Shown here piece after piece: positions 1 through 12,948 of a stretch of 64,000 nt of DNA; within the stretch, counting starts at the first letter, position 1; each line of letters opens with the position of its first letter. The notes below the pieces were generated by a model. That model was not told where the DNA came from and did not search any database. It saw nothing but the letters and a program-made list of their open reading frames with translations. This DNA comes from Microcebus murinus (taxonomy: Eukaryota; Chordata; Mammalia; Primates; Cheirogaleidae), in assembly GCF_040939455.1 (NCBI RefSeq), contig NC_134106.1:82157001-82221000 (forward strand), given 5' to 3'. Position numbers and translations under genes: made by a program.

Positions 1-1630
1 CTGATTTGTGAATTTCATTACATTTGCAAAGTCCTTTCACAATAATTATGTGTTTTATTGAATAACCAGGGTATGAGAATATTGAGGGAAGGGGGCATCT
101 TTAGCATGCTGCCTACCACAATAAATAGTCATTTCATTTTATTTTCTAAATTATCATACCATTGAATTGACGCCTAATAAGTAAAACTTTAATGGATAAA
201 ATAAATGGGTGATGAATGTGGGTGAAAATGTGAAATTTTATTCTATTTTTACATGAAATAATTAATTTATATAACTATGTATTAGCTTGCTTTCATAAAC
301 CCCTAGTGATACAATGACTCATGGTGAGACTTGGGTACATAATCAGTGTATGGGAGGAAATGATCCGATAATTCAAAACTTCAGGTATGATCACATTTAT
401 TTTCTTCAATAAAAATATGGCATTTTGAAGTAGACTTCCATAGTAATTTATGCTTGTCCTTAAGGAAAATATCTCAATTTTTTTTTTTAAAAAATGAGTG
501 ATTTACACAAACATTAAATTTCAATAAATCACATATTTATATGCAATAATTTCACAGAAAGATGTTTTCATGAATAAAACTATCAGGGATATTAAACTGA
601 CAATAATTGCTCTCCACAATATTTATTTCAAAAGTTAGGGCTAAATTTATATCTAAGTTAAGACTAATTAACTTATGTTTCCTTATCACAGATTCTTTTC
701 AATGATCATGTGTGTGTTTGTGTAAAACATTTTAAAGTTTACAAAATGATTTTGCTCATGCTATATTTTTCATTTGCTATACATAAAATTATTCTGCACT
801 CCTTAACTCCTCCAATTCCTCTGCTATCCAGTGGTACTTCATAAATTGATTAATGTCATGACTTTACCCCAAAATACACAAAGATTTTTCAAAAGCCCAT
901 ACTTAATTACCTTCCAAATGACTACATTTTAGGTGCTTCTGAATTAAACTTAAGTGAAAGAGTATCTTCTTCACAGTCCTGGTGAAACAAAGATCACAAT
1001 TTCTTTTTGTGTTGCTGTTATTTTATATTGTTTCTTATGATTTCAGCAATGTTCCAGGACTCCTTCATCTAATTCCCACTATTCACAACTACTTTCTTGG
1101 CCTGAAGTTTTACTACTTTCTTTTCCTCTCCTGATCTTCCTTTTCTCTAGAACTTTATTCTGCTAGCACATGCTGCTGTGGGAGTTAAACAAAACCTCTG
1201 AGTAGTCAACAAACTTTTCTCAAAAGTTAGACATCACCAAGGACTGTTTTTGTACTCCTAATTTTCTCCCATGGCCCCAAATTTCTGCTTCTGTAAGTCT
1301 CTAATACACAGAACCTAAGGTGTGTAGTTGGGAAATCATGTGCTCATGTTGAGTGTGGAGGCATACAGGAAGTGCAAATAAATTTATAGACGGACAAGGG
1401 AAGTTAGCCTTGGAAACAGGCAGGCCATGGCCTCGACCCATCCTGCAGGATACTTTGTATAAACATGTCTGTATCTTTGACAATCTTTGGATAAAATTTA
1501 ATGCATTAAAGCATAGGACCCTAATTTACAAATAACATATCTTAGAAATTGTTAACATTGTCAATGAACAGAAGCATAAAATAAGTTTAAAATGAGAATG
1601 GAGATGGGATGGAGAGGGTAAAGGAGATGG
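1..1630. other. A+T-rich intergenic sequence, nothing recognised
   Basis: No gene, RNA or repeat family could be recognised. The sequence is A+T-rich, with poly-T near 480-488 and scattered stop codons in all frames. The two 60-residue frames near 1301-1535 overlap on opposite strands and resemble no family known to me. Confidence 0.5.
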
Positions 1631-1800
1631 GACATAGTGTGGTGCTTAAGAAATCTTTGCCTGGAGCTAGGACAAGCAAGATCAAAGCCCATCTCTGCCC
1701 TGTACCTGATATGAGACTCGAGGTAAATTTCATAACTCTTTTGAGACTTGATTTTCTTACCTGGAAAATAGGGATTATATTTCAAATATAATATTTGAAT
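1631..1800 (+). mobile_element. MIR SINE, degraded
   Basis: The order of landmarks matches the MIR core on this strand: a 'gtggtgcttaag' head, then a 'gcccatctctgccc' segment, then a 'gacttgattttcttacctggaaaatagggat' type stretch that corresponds to the MIR 'cagtttcctcatctgtaaaatgggga' region. MIR is an ancient tRNA-derived SINE mobilised by L2 and inactive in eutherians. Boundaries are approximate. Confidence 0.65.
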
Positions 1801-2380
1801 TATTTTTAGTATAATAAAATCATTTTTTAAATGATAAAGGACAAAAAAGAAAGGTCTAATAAGTACAAAGTGACTTAATCTCATTCTCATACTGTCCATT
1901 TATGAACTAGCAAGTAGAAGACAATTTTTGTCATTTTATAAAAACTGTATTGCATTATAAACCAACAAAATAAAAGGCTTAAGTGTTTCCCCAAACTATC
2001 TTGAATATTTAAAATATTGGATCCTTTGTATTATTAACAAATAGATAATTAAGTTCTGAATTTAAAAGTAGTAATACATTATTTTTAGAATGTGAAGCCA
2101 AAGGATCCCACCATGGGCACAAAAAGTAAATTCTGCAAGGATTTGAAAAAAGGGTCCCATGATTTTCCATTCCGGTTTGTCAACGCTGTGCTATGGCAAA
2201 AAATTTATTCTAATCCACTGGAATGTTCTGTGGAAATATGTGTTTTCTCTGGTCGCATTGTTTTAAATGTATCTACTTCTAATCGTTTTTTTTTTTTTTT
2301 TTTAAAGCTAAGAAATTGGTATTAGTGAAAGACAGGAGACTTTTGTCCATTCCTTGCATTTTTAAAGTGACAGATAAATA
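1801..2380. other. A+T-rich unassigned sequence
   Basis: I recognise no element here. A run of about 17 T lies near 2287-2303. An open frame at 2092-2325 starts at a non-ATG codon and ends in poly-T-encoded phenylalanines, so it is not credible as a gene. Confidence 0.45.
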
Positions 2381-2787
2381 TGATGACACTTTATGTGTCA
2401 ACTGGACTGGGGTAAGGGGCTCTCAGAAAGCTGGTAAAATGTTATTCCTGAGTGTGTCTGTAAGAGGGGTTCTGGAAGAGATCGATATTTGAATGGGTAG
2501 ACCAAGTAAAGGTTTAGCCTCACCAGAATGGATGGGCATCATCCAATCCATTGAAAGCCTGAATAGAACAAAAAAATAAAAAGAGGGTGAATTCTATCTT
2601 TTTTTTTTTTTTTTTTTCCTGGAGCTGAAACATCCATCTTCTCCTGCCCTCAGACATCAGAAATCCTGCATCTAAGACCTTCCTTTCAGACTCAGGGACT
2701 TACAACCTGCACCCGCTGCAACATAATAAATCTCTCTCTCTCTTTGTCTCTTACTGTGTGTGTCACACTCACACACACACACACACA

Positions 2788-2827
<40 letters not shown>

Positions 2828-2876
2828 CACACACTCAGCCCGTATTGGTTCTGTTTCTCTGGAGAGCCCTATTACA
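2381..2876 (+). mobile_element. Solo LTR, MLT2-type (ERV-L related)
   Basis: The element begins TG (tgatgacactttatgtgtcaac) and ends CA-like (ttctctggagagccctattaca), matching how I remember MLT2-class LTRs of the ERV-L group. Between these are an 'ggatgggcatcatccaatcc' motif and a 'gaatagaacaaaa' motif that are also typical. No internal proviral sequence follows, so it is a solo LTR. An aataaatctctctctc polyadenylation-like segment near 2727 has expanded into a CT/CA simple repeat. I saw no clean 5-bp target duplication. The exact subfamily is not certain. Confidence 0.7.
2758..2825. repeat. (CA)n microsatellite inside the MLT2-type LTR
   Basis: A dinucleotide CA run with a few interruptions (ct, tg) sits between the LTR's polyadenylation region and its 3' end. 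It probably grew from the short CT/CA stretch native to the LTR. Confidence 0.9.
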
Positions 2877-3704
2877 GTATGTCAGGTAGGAAAATATATT
2901 CCATAAATCTTCAAGTTTGGTGAGTCCAAGTCCCCTATTCTTGGGATTCACTCACATTGTAATATTTCACTCCCCTCTTCTACTGGTTCGTATTCTTAAC
3001 TTAGATTTCTGACAAAGAATATATCCAAAGAATACATAGTAAAATAATATTGATACTGAAACACGGAACACAAAATCAGGTAAGAAAATGTCTGTTCAAG
3101 AAAAATAGAATTACAAGTACAAAAAGACCCAGAGGTAAAAGACAGGCAATTACAGCATTAAGGATATTTTTCTGTTTCAATTTATAAAAGATACATCAAT
3201 ATATTTTTTAAAATTATGTTGTCTGGTGAACACATTTCCCTTGATGATCCTTCATGGATCATCAAGGATGATCCTTTATATTACTGTATAAAATACCAGG
3301 CTTCAGGTGGGAAAAGGGGGCAGGTGGGGAATCTAGTCAACATAGGGAATTGAAATTTTAAAAGAAATGTTGATGTGTGCAATGAACATATTAATAGTAA
3401 AATATATTATCTATGACTAAGACAGTATTTTTTAACTTAAAAAACTGCTTTTAGGTGACCCCAATTATTTATCTTTGGAACAAAATATCAGGGAGAGTTA
3501 GCTCTTCACGAAAGGGCTATAAAGAGTGATATCTACATTTGTACATGCCATTTGTTATTAAAATTAAAACAAATTAGGAGTATGGGGAGTGAGGACTGCC
3601 TTGGTCACCCTATGACAAGCCATAGCATGTGGTAGCAAGTAAGGCAGTAAATTCTGCTGGCACAGAGTGGCACTCCTGTGAATCAGACTCCCAGTAATAC
3701 TAAT
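2877..3704. other. Unassigned sequence with one perfect hairpin
   Basis: No repeat family recognised. The stretch contains a short perfect inverted repeat at 3241-3265, listed separately. Confidence 0.4.
3241..3265. repeat. 10-bp perfect inverted repeat with 5-base loop
   Basis: Positions 3241-3250 (ttgatgatcc) and 3256-3265 (ggatcatcaa) are exact reverse complements around the loop ttcat. A third copy of the half-site (ggatgatcc) follows directly at about 3266-3274. It is too small to assign to a known element. Confidence 0.8.
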
Positions 3705-4185
3705 TGTGGTGGGTGCAATAACAGCCTCCTAATGTGTCCACATCCTGATCCCCAGAACTTGTGAATATGTTACTTTACATGATAAAAGAGACTTCACAGA
3801 TGAGATTAATTTAAGGATTTTGAGTTGGGGAGATTATCCTGGAATGTCTGGGTAGGACTGATAGAATCACCAGGATCTTTACATTAGGAGGCAGGAGGAC
3901 CAACGTCAGTACGAGGAGATGGGATGATAGAAGGAAGAAGTTGGAGTGATGGGTCCAGGAGCCAAGGAATGCAGGTGGCTCAAGGAGCTAAAAGACAAGA
4001 AAGTGGATTCACCCTGCCTGGCCTCCAGAGAAACGCAATTCAGCTGACACTTGATCTTAGACTTTGACCTCTAGAGATCAAAAGAGAGTTAAAAAGAGAC
4101 CTCTAGATATGTAAGAAAATAAATTTGTCTTGTTTTAAGTCACCAGGCTTGTGGAAATTTATTGCAGCAGAAACAGGAAACTATT
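3705..4185 (+). mobile_element. Solo LTR, MLT1-type (ERVL-MaLR)
   Basis: Landmarks in order match MLT1-class MaLR LTRs: 'tgtccacatcctgatccccagaac', 'gtgaatatgttac', 'agattatcctgg', 'gccaaggaatgcagg', then an 'aataaatttgt' polyadenylation region near 4118 and an end at 'caggaaactatt'. The left flank 'actaat' (3699-3704) is repeated at 4186-4191, which supports a retroviral-type target duplication and fixes the ends. No internal region is present, so it is a solo LTR. Subfamily not certain. Confidence 0.8.
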
Positions 4186-4191
4186 ACTAAT

Positions 4192-4344
4192 ATCAATATT
4201 TTACCATAATAAAAAAACTTTTCTAATATTGATGAATATTTCAAATGCTGGATGATAAAAATTATTTTTCAGGGGAGTTTTTATGGTCTTGGGAAAATAC
4301 TTGTACCTCAAATAACAAAACTGAAATAATAATAAATAAATATA
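4192..4344. other. A+T-rich unassigned sequence
   Basis: Short A+T-rich spacer between the MLT1-type LTR and an MIR; nothing recognised. Confidence 0.4.
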
Positions 4345-4530
4345 GTATTAGCCATCATTTATCAAACCCATTCTTATTTCCCATGAACTCTGCTAATCTT
4401 TTAAATTTCATTAACACATTTAATTGAATTCTCACACAACCGTATGAGCTAAGTGTTAATATCCATTTTATGTAGATAAGAAAATGAGTTCTAGAGAGGG
4501 AATTAAGCTAGTCAATAGGAGAGCTTTCAA
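4345..4530 (-). mobile_element. MIR SINE, reverse orientation
   Basis: On the + strand the sequence runs 'attaacacatttaattgaattctcacacaacc', 'tatccattttatgtagataagaaaatgag', which is the reverse complement of the MIR core and tail order. Strongly diverged. Confidence 0.65.
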
Positions 4531-4930
4531 ATGCTGGGGCTGTATGTCCATCATCTGGGGGTGGGCTTGGGGGGAGCAAGGAAGAAATAAGCTTTTTAAA
4601 GAAATAAGGTTTTTAAAAAATGTTCTATTGTAGAATGAAAGATAAAATAAATCAATTTTTGTCGACATTTGCCACTTAAGAAAAGAAAAAGTGAGAGGGC
4701 ATTCTCCATTAATTGTAGAGTATCTTCAATGATGACTTTAAATATCTCACAGTGAAGTTCATTTTTAATGTAGTATTGACATTGGACACCAATCCATTAG
4801 ATAATTGTGATTTCTCTGCCACTATAAATCTGTCATCAAAGGCAGTTTTATGGCATATTGATATTTCTTTATACTTATTTCAAATTACATTTAAATACCC
4901 CAAGATACTATTTTGCACATATGTCTACAT
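4531..4930. other. Unassigned sequence upstream of Tigger1
   Basis: No element recognised. It includes a purine-rich patch near 4560-4640. A long frame starting GTG at 4752 runs across this flank into the Tigger1 leader and carries no recognisable domain. Confidence 0.4.
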
Positions 4931-4932
4931 TA

Positions 4933-7263
4933 CAGATATAACTCGTTTTTTTTTCACTTCACTTGCTTGCACTTTTCACAAGTTGAAGGTTCATGGCAAC
5001 CCTGCACCAAACAAACCTATCATAGCCGTTTTTCCAACAGCATGTGTTCACTTAGTGTCTCTGTGTAACATTTTGGTAATTCTCACAATAATATTTCACT
5101 TTTTCATTATTACTATGTCTGGTATGGTGATCTTTGATGTTACTATTCTAAATGTTTTGCGGCATCTGGAACCACGCCCATCTAAAATGGCAAACTTAGT
5201 CAATGTTGCCTGTGTAGTCACTGCTCCACCCATGGGCCGTTCCCCATCTCTCTCCCTCTCTTCTGGACTCTATTCCTTGAGACATAAGAATTGAAGTTAG
5301 ACCAAAAAATAATCATACAATGGTCTCTAAGTGTTCAAGTGAAAGGAAGAGTCTCACGTTCCTCACTTTAAATCAAAAGCTGGAAATGATTAAGCTTAGT
5401 GAGGAAGGCAAGTTGAAAGCTGAGACAGGTTGAAAGTTAGGCCGCTTGTGCCTAACAGTTAGCCAAGTTGTGAATGCAAAGAAAAAGTTCTTGAAGGAAA
5501 TTAACATTGCTGCTCCAGCGAACACAGGAATGATAAGAAAGCAAAACAGCCTTACTGCTGATAGGAAGAAAGTGTTAGTGGTCTGGATAGAAGATCAAAC
5601 CAGCCACAACATTCCTTATGCTAAAGTCTAACCCAGAACAAGGCCCTGACTCTCTTCAATTCCACGAAGGCTTGAGAGAAGTGAGGAAGCTACAGAAGAA
5701 CAATTTGAAGCCAGTAGAGGTTGGTTTGTGAGGTTTAAGGAAAGAAACCATGTCCGTAGCATAAAAGTACAAGGTGATGCAGCAAGTGCTGATATAGAAG
5801 CAAGTTATTTAGAAGGATCTGGCTAAGATCATTGATGAAGGAGGTGGCTACACTAAACAGCAGGTTTTCAGTATACGTAAAACAGTCTTCTAATGGAAGC
5901 AAATGCCATCTAGGACTCTTACACTAGAGAGAAGTTAAAACTTGGCTTCAAAGCTTTAAAGGAAAGGCTGACTCTCTTGTTAAGGGCTAATGCAGCTGGT
6001 GACTTTAAGTTGAAGCCAATGTTCATTTTTCACTTGGAAAATCCTAAGGTCATTTAAAATTATGCTAAATCTACTCTGCTTGTGTTCTATAAATGCAATA
6101 GCAAAGCCTAGATGACAGCTCAACTATATACAATGTGGTTTACTAAATATTCTAAGCTCCCTGTTGAGACCTTAACAAAGATTCAAAGACACAAAAATTC
6201 ATTTCAAAATATTACTGTTCACTGACAATGCATCTAGTCTTCCAAGAGGTGTGATGGAGATGTGCAAGGAGATTAATGTTTTCCTGCCTGCTAACTCAAC
6301 ATTCATACTTTATCACATGGATCAAGAGTAATTTTGACTTTCAAGTCTCATTATTTAAGACATATATTTTGTAAGGCAATATATACCTGCCATAGATAGT
6401 GATTCCTCTGATGGATCTGGGCAAAGTTGAAAACCTGGGAAGGATTCAACCTTCTAGATGCTATTAAGAATATTCCTGACTCATGGGAGAAGATCAAAAT
6501 ATTAACATTAACAGGAGTTTGGAGAAAGTTGATTCTAACCCTTACAGATGACTTTGAGGAGTTTAAGACTTCAGCAGATGTGGTGGCAATATTAAGAGAA
6601 ATAAAATTAGAAAGCATGCATGAAGATATGACTGATTTGCTACAATCTGATGATAAACTTGAAAGGATGAAGAGTTGCTTCTTATGGATGAGCAAAGAAA
6701 GTATTTTCTTGATCTCAAATCTATTCCTGGTGAAGATACTATGAACATGGTTGAATTGACAACAAAGGATTTAGAATATTACAAAAAGTTAGTTGATAAA
6801 GCAGCAGCAGGATTTCAGAGGATTGACTCCAATTTTAAAAGAAATTCTACTGTGAGTAAAAGGCTATAAAACAGCATTACATGCTATAGAGAAATCGTTC
6901 ATTAAAAAAAGAGTCGATCAATGCAGGAAACTTCACTGTTGCCTTATTTTAAGAAATGACCACAGCCACACTAACCTTCAGCAAACACCACCCTGTTCAG
7001 TCAATAGCCAACAACATCAAGGTAAGACTCTCCAATGGCAAAAAGATTACAACTTGCTGAAGGCTCAGATGCTCATTAACATTTTTATTTTTTGGCATAT
7101 ATAATTTTTAGACATAATGCTATCGCACACTTAACAAACTACAGTATAGTGTAAACATCATATCACTTGGAAACCAAAAATTTCATGTGACTCACCTTAT
7201 TGTGATATTCACTTTACTGCAATGATCTGGAACTAAACCCTGACTATCTCTGAGGTACGCTTG
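4933..7263 (+). mobile_element. Tigger1 DNA transposon (pogo/Tc1-mariner superfamily), end-to-end copy
   Basis: Both ends are present. The left terminal inverted repeat begins cagatataactcg at 4933, and the right end tgaggtacgcttg finishes at 7263; its reverse complement is caagcgtacctca. The consensus is close to CAGGCATACCTCG. A TA dinucleotide lies directly outside each end (4931-4932 and 7264-7265), the target site expected of this superfamily. The copy is about 2.33 kb, slightly shorter than the roughly 2.4-kb full element. Sequence order follows Tigger1 throughout, with many substitutions and small indels. The family has been inactive since early primate or eutherian time, so this is a fossil. 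Confidence 0.93.
5320..7079 (+). pseudogene. Tigger1 transposase pseudogene
   Basis: The original transposase would cut and paste Tigger1 DNA. It has a CENP-B-like helix-turn-helix DNA-binding N-terminus and a DDE catalytic core, and belongs to the pogo group that also gave rise to host CENP-B, JRK and TIGD proteins. Here the start codon is at 5320 and the N-terminus reads MVSKCSSERKSLTFLTLNQK. The first in-frame stop comes after 37 codons (5431-5433). Later pieces are visible in separate frames: 5446-5631 (with [13 protein letters not shown]), 6427-6744 and 6675-6869. The ancestral stop corresponds to taa at 7077-7079. Frameshifts and stops are spread across the whole length, so no domesticated product is expected. 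Confidence 0.9.
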
Positions 7264-7265
7264 TA

Positions 7266-8546
<1,281 letters not shown>

Positions 8547-9595
8547 TTCTCACATATCTCCAGCAATTAATTCTCGGGCACACAGCCTGACCTGATATGT
8601 CAACCCCAAATAAAACCTTCACAATTGCAAGCCTTAAGTTATTCACTCAGAGTCAAACAACCAATGGAACTTGATTTTCCTTTACATGCTTAACATTGAA
8701 AATACATTTTAACTCGCCCATTTCAGAGGTATGGATAATTTTTTTCTTGGGCATAGTTGTTAGCATGTCGTTTTAGTATTTGACAATAAATCAGAGTTTT
8801 TGTAAGGTGTCAACTACAGTAATTTTATCATACACATTTCATCTTTGGGCTGTGAACCACTAAACAAACAACTGAAATGAGATGCTTAGCAGTTATGAGG
8901 AAACTTTGATCTGAGTTTCTTTACACAATTAGAAATTCCCATAGCACAAAGCATATTATCTCTAAAGTTTCAATTTCTTGGGACTGTTGATGGTTGTCCA
9001 AGAATAGCATTATTTCAGGCAGTCAAAGTATATATCTAGCATTACAACAACTTGTTATTTTATCTATCAATGAGAAAGAAAAAAACACTACATATTGAAT
9101 CATTATGTGTTATTACTTTTAGGACACAATATGGCATAAAAGATGTCAAAGTTTTAAAAAGCAATCTTAGAATTATTGAAATAAGTTATTTTAAATTTTC
9201 ACTTCTATAGTTCCTATACATGTAATGAAGACTCCCAGAAGATAGAAAACATAAAGATGAAGACTAATATTCAAATTCAATGTTGATTCAAATTCAATGT
9301 TGATAACATAGTACAAAGCCTTGGTGAATAATAATAGATTAATACTGTCCTTAGAACTAGTACATATAGCATATCTATATTTCTAATGCAAACATGTATT
9401 CAAGTTTATTTTTATTTATAAATTTGAAAATATATTTTGATGATATCTTAAATCAATGAGCTGATGTAGTATGTAGTGGTACTTAGAATTATCTCATCCT
9501 CTCCAAATGTACCTCTTTGCCTCATAATGTGAATCACTCTGGCCTGTTCCATTCCATTCCAGCTTTATCTTAAAAGGCATTTTGAACACAGTTCA

Positions 9596-9600
<5 letters not shown>
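8547..9600. other. Unassigned sequence with a 17-bp tandem duplication
   Basis: No element recognised with confidence. A perfect 17-bp tandem duplication of attcaaattcaatgttg lies at 9269-9302 (9269-9285 and 9286-9302). Confidence 0.4.

Positions 9601-9630
<30 letters not shown>
9601..9630. repeat. (TG)15 microsatellite
   Basis: Fifteen uninterrupted TG units. Confidence 0.97.
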
Positions 9631-9632
<2 letters not shown>

Positions 9633-12216
9633 GATAGTTTACTTGGTAATATCTCTTCGCCTAAGACCAGAATATAATATTATACAAACTACCACATTAT
9701 ATACGTACTATACCTATAATTAAAATACATACAGAAATATAATAATTATAGCAGAATGCACTGAAAATCAACTCAATGCAGAATATCATTATTACATACA
9801 TACAAAGTAAATATATGCAAAATTAACTGCAAGTTGTCATTACTGCCTTCTTAATAGGTAATAGAATTCCATTTGGTAATAGAACCTGAGGAAAGGTTAC
9901 ATGTTTCAGTATTTCTGGCTCTGTGAAATAGCAGAAACAGGATGGGATTTCACCCACAATTTGGTTCAGATATTGAAACTGATGGTGTCCCCCCAACACA
10001 CACACCCAAGTGTGGGTGAAAAGGATTTACTCACCTAATGAGGGAAGAGAGCAGTTTGACTCATGAACAGGTTGGAAAATGGCTTGAGAGAGCTGTAAGA
10101 GGAGACTGGCTTGGGTGTTTATGTTGTAGGCAGTGGGGCTGGAAAGAGGACTCCTGTTCAGGGGCAAAGCTTTTATCCTATGAATCTCCCACTGGAGCCA
10201 AAGGAGGAAACATCCAGGCTTTCTTACCAATGTGCAGGGGGGAAGATGAGGTTAAAAACTGGCAGCAAACAAAACAATGGAATCAGGCTCTTTATTATAG
10301 TAGTTATGTAACTTAGTTCTGAACAATGGGAAGTATGCAAATAATGTTTTCAACTTCTGGAAAATATCTTTAAAGGAGTAAATGTCATTGAAAGTCATTG
10401 TCCCTTTTTTTCTCTCCTGATGGATGAATTGTAGGCTTAATAGTTGGAATCACAACTGCTGTGGTGAATCATGGAATTGCCTTGAGAATGAAGGCCACTT
10501 CCAGAAAAGTACTTAAGAAAGTGCTTGAAAGAGTCCTGGATCTTGTCATTGAGGAGCATCACTTCTTCAATACCACTGACTTCTGGACTTGTATGAGAGG
10601 CAAGTAAACGTCTGTTTCACTTAAGCCCTTTCCTTTGTTTTCCTTGCACAACCAAACTTAATCTAACCATTACAATGAATAAGACAAAGCATGAGAATCA
10701 AAGAAATTACAATACGGCTTAAGAACTTTGGGCTGAAAATATTCCACTAGCAGCCGTAATACATGCCTATGTAATTTACCATAAGATATTTTTCAGAAAG
10801 GAGTGTAGTGAGAGTGCAGAAAAGAGAGTGTTGATAACCACGGGAATGGGAAGAGCTTCAAGAGGAGAACATGAAAGTTGTTACAACAGGCAAAGAGAGA
10901 AAGGTAAAAGAGATTGACAAGAATATTCTTGAGACAGAGAACAAAGATTTCCTCAAAGGTGAGGAAGGAGTAGAGTTTGGTAGGATTGCAGGAGAAGCAA
11001 GCAGTGAGACTGGAATGGGAGGTTGAGATTATATTATAATTGTTATAACCATTAAGGTGGTAGAATTGCTTAGTATGTTTTTCAACATAAGCCTTGGTTG
11101 TATTAGTAGTTAGTAGAGGAGCCAGATATGTATACAGAGAGCCATATATTTACTAGCTGTGACAATGGGATTCAGTTGCTCCATATGCACTATTGACAGC
11201 AGGATAGGAGTTGAGCACAGTGGTGAGGACCTGAGACTGAAAATTCCTCAGAGACACAACAGGTGTAGGAAAACTCTCTGGCAGCATATGCTGACAAAAT
11301 CTTTCAGAGAGGTGGAAGAAAACAAAACAGAGTTGTACCCATTACTGTCAGGCTAAGTATCAGGTGGTACATCTTAATACTACTAAAAAGCATTCAGAGG
11401 CCTAAGCTACAGATGAAAGTATATCTATCCATTCAGCCTGCATCTGAAAGGCTTTCCATGACTAATTGGAAACAGGCTATTCTTTCAGGATCTGCTCATC
11501 TGGGCTGATTGCAGTAAGGTAGCACCTTGGCCCTATGAAAGAGCTTGCTATAAAGTCAAGATGGAATCAAGGAAAAATCATCTAGGCAGAAGCTTGTCAC
11601 TTGAACTAAAGGATATGCAATGAGAACAGAATAGCAGGAATCAGCCAAACAAAATTTACTCAAATATAATTTCAGGCCAGAGATCAATGCTAATAAATAA
11701 TTATCGAAGCTTAGACACATGAAGAAAGAAAAGTAAAGGTGGAATTATTACATTCTTGGATGGGAAGTACACTGAGTATGAGAAAAGACAAATGAATAGC
11801 ATAGAAATACAGTGGGGAACACTATATTGCAAAACACCTCATCTGAGGCAATTAGCAGGGTTAGTTTAGTTATGTGTTCATTTTCTCTGGATATCATGAA
11901 TTTACTCCATAATCTACAATTTTGACTCTGTTTATTCAATACCCTTTTTCCCCTTTGGTATGGTTATTCTGGATTAGATATTTTTCTGATCTGATCTATC
12001 AATTTATCTAATTAGCTATTGTACTCCCAGTCTGATACCTACCAGATTTACGAATGCCTTGGAGACAGACTGTTTTACTGTAATTTGCATTCCCTAAGCA
12101 ACTAAACTATGAATATAGTAGCCATTCAAATATATGGAGGAGTTAAAGTAACAGTAAAGTGGTCAACAAGGTTAAATGTTGCAGGGGTTGATGGGAATGA
12201 AGACTTGGAAAGGATG
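9631..12216. other. Unassigned sequence, possibly containing old LTR material
   Basis: No gene recognised. The part at about 9900-10680 is less A+T-rich than its surroundings and includes a 'ggcaagtaaacgtctgtttcacttaagcc' type segment near 10600, which recalls the polyadenylation region of some MaLR or ERV LTRs; I cannot assign a family. Frames at 10027-10316 overlap on both strands and match nothing known. 10800-11000 is purine-rich. Confidence 0.35.
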
Positions 12217-12360
12217 GATTCATTCAACACATTTTTGAGCTACTGTCCGTGGTCCTGAGAACATCTCGGAACAAGATGGAGATTTTGTTCTCTGGGAGCT
12301 TACAGAAGGATAAAAAAATCAAGCAAGAAATTGCAATATGATTAGTGGTCAAATAGTCAG
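12217..12360 (-). mobile_element. L2 LINE 3' fragment, reverse orientation
   Basis: On the + strand it reads 'attcattcaacacatttttgagc', then 'gaacaagatgga' and 'ctctgggagcttacag'. This is the reverse complement of the L2 3' end, whose forward end finishes in 'caataaatatttgttgaatgaatg'. Diverged and short. Confidence 0.55.
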
Positions 12361-12431
12361 AAATATCATAGGATAATATGGGGTAATGTAAGAGTTTTAC
12401 TAACCCATTAAGTCTGGTGCTAACAGGTCAC

Positions 12432-12943
12432 TATATTAGTTTTACATTGCTGCTATACCAGATTATCACACATTTGGTGACTTAAAATAACACAAGCTTT
12501 TTATCTTACAGTTCTTAGGTCAGAAGACTGACACTTGTCCCACTGGGATAAAATCAAAGTATTGGCAGGCTGCATTTCTTTCTGGATGCTTTAAGGGAGA
12601 ATTTGTCTCTTCACCTTTTGCAATTTCTAGAAGCCACCTGCATTCCTTGGCTAGTGGCCTCTTCATTCCATTTTCCAAGCCAGAAACATTGCATATCTAT
12701 GACACTTTCTTTTATTATCACATCTTTTCCTCTCTGATCATAGCTGTGTAAATTTCTCGACTCATATGTACTAGTGCAATATTGGGCACACCCAGATAAT
12801 TCAGGATATTTTATCCATCTCAAGGTCTATAACTTTCATCACATCTGAAATATCTCTTTCATTATTTAAGGTAACATATTATTAGCAAGCACTGAAAATT
12901 AGGAAATGGAAATCTTTAAGAGGCAATTATTCTAACTACCATA
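12432..12943 (-). mobile_element. Solo LTR, MLT1-type (ERVL-MaLR), reverse orientation
   Basis: Reading the + strand, 'attgctgctataccagattatcacac', 'tggtgacttaaaataacacaa', 'cttacagttcttaggtcagaag', 'gccacctgcattccttgg' and 'gataattcaggatattttatcc' follow the reverse complement of the same LTR class as the copy at 3705-4185. A gtcac pentamer flanks it at 12427-12431 and 12944-12948, the 5-bp size expected for this group. No proviral interior. Confidence 0.78.
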
Positions 12944-12948
12944 GTCAC

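Noticed and set aside
4752..5294. 180-residue frame, the longest in the window
   Set aside because: It starts with GTG, runs from flank into the Tigger1 leader, and has no family motif. It is a chance frame lying ahead of the real transposase start at 5320.
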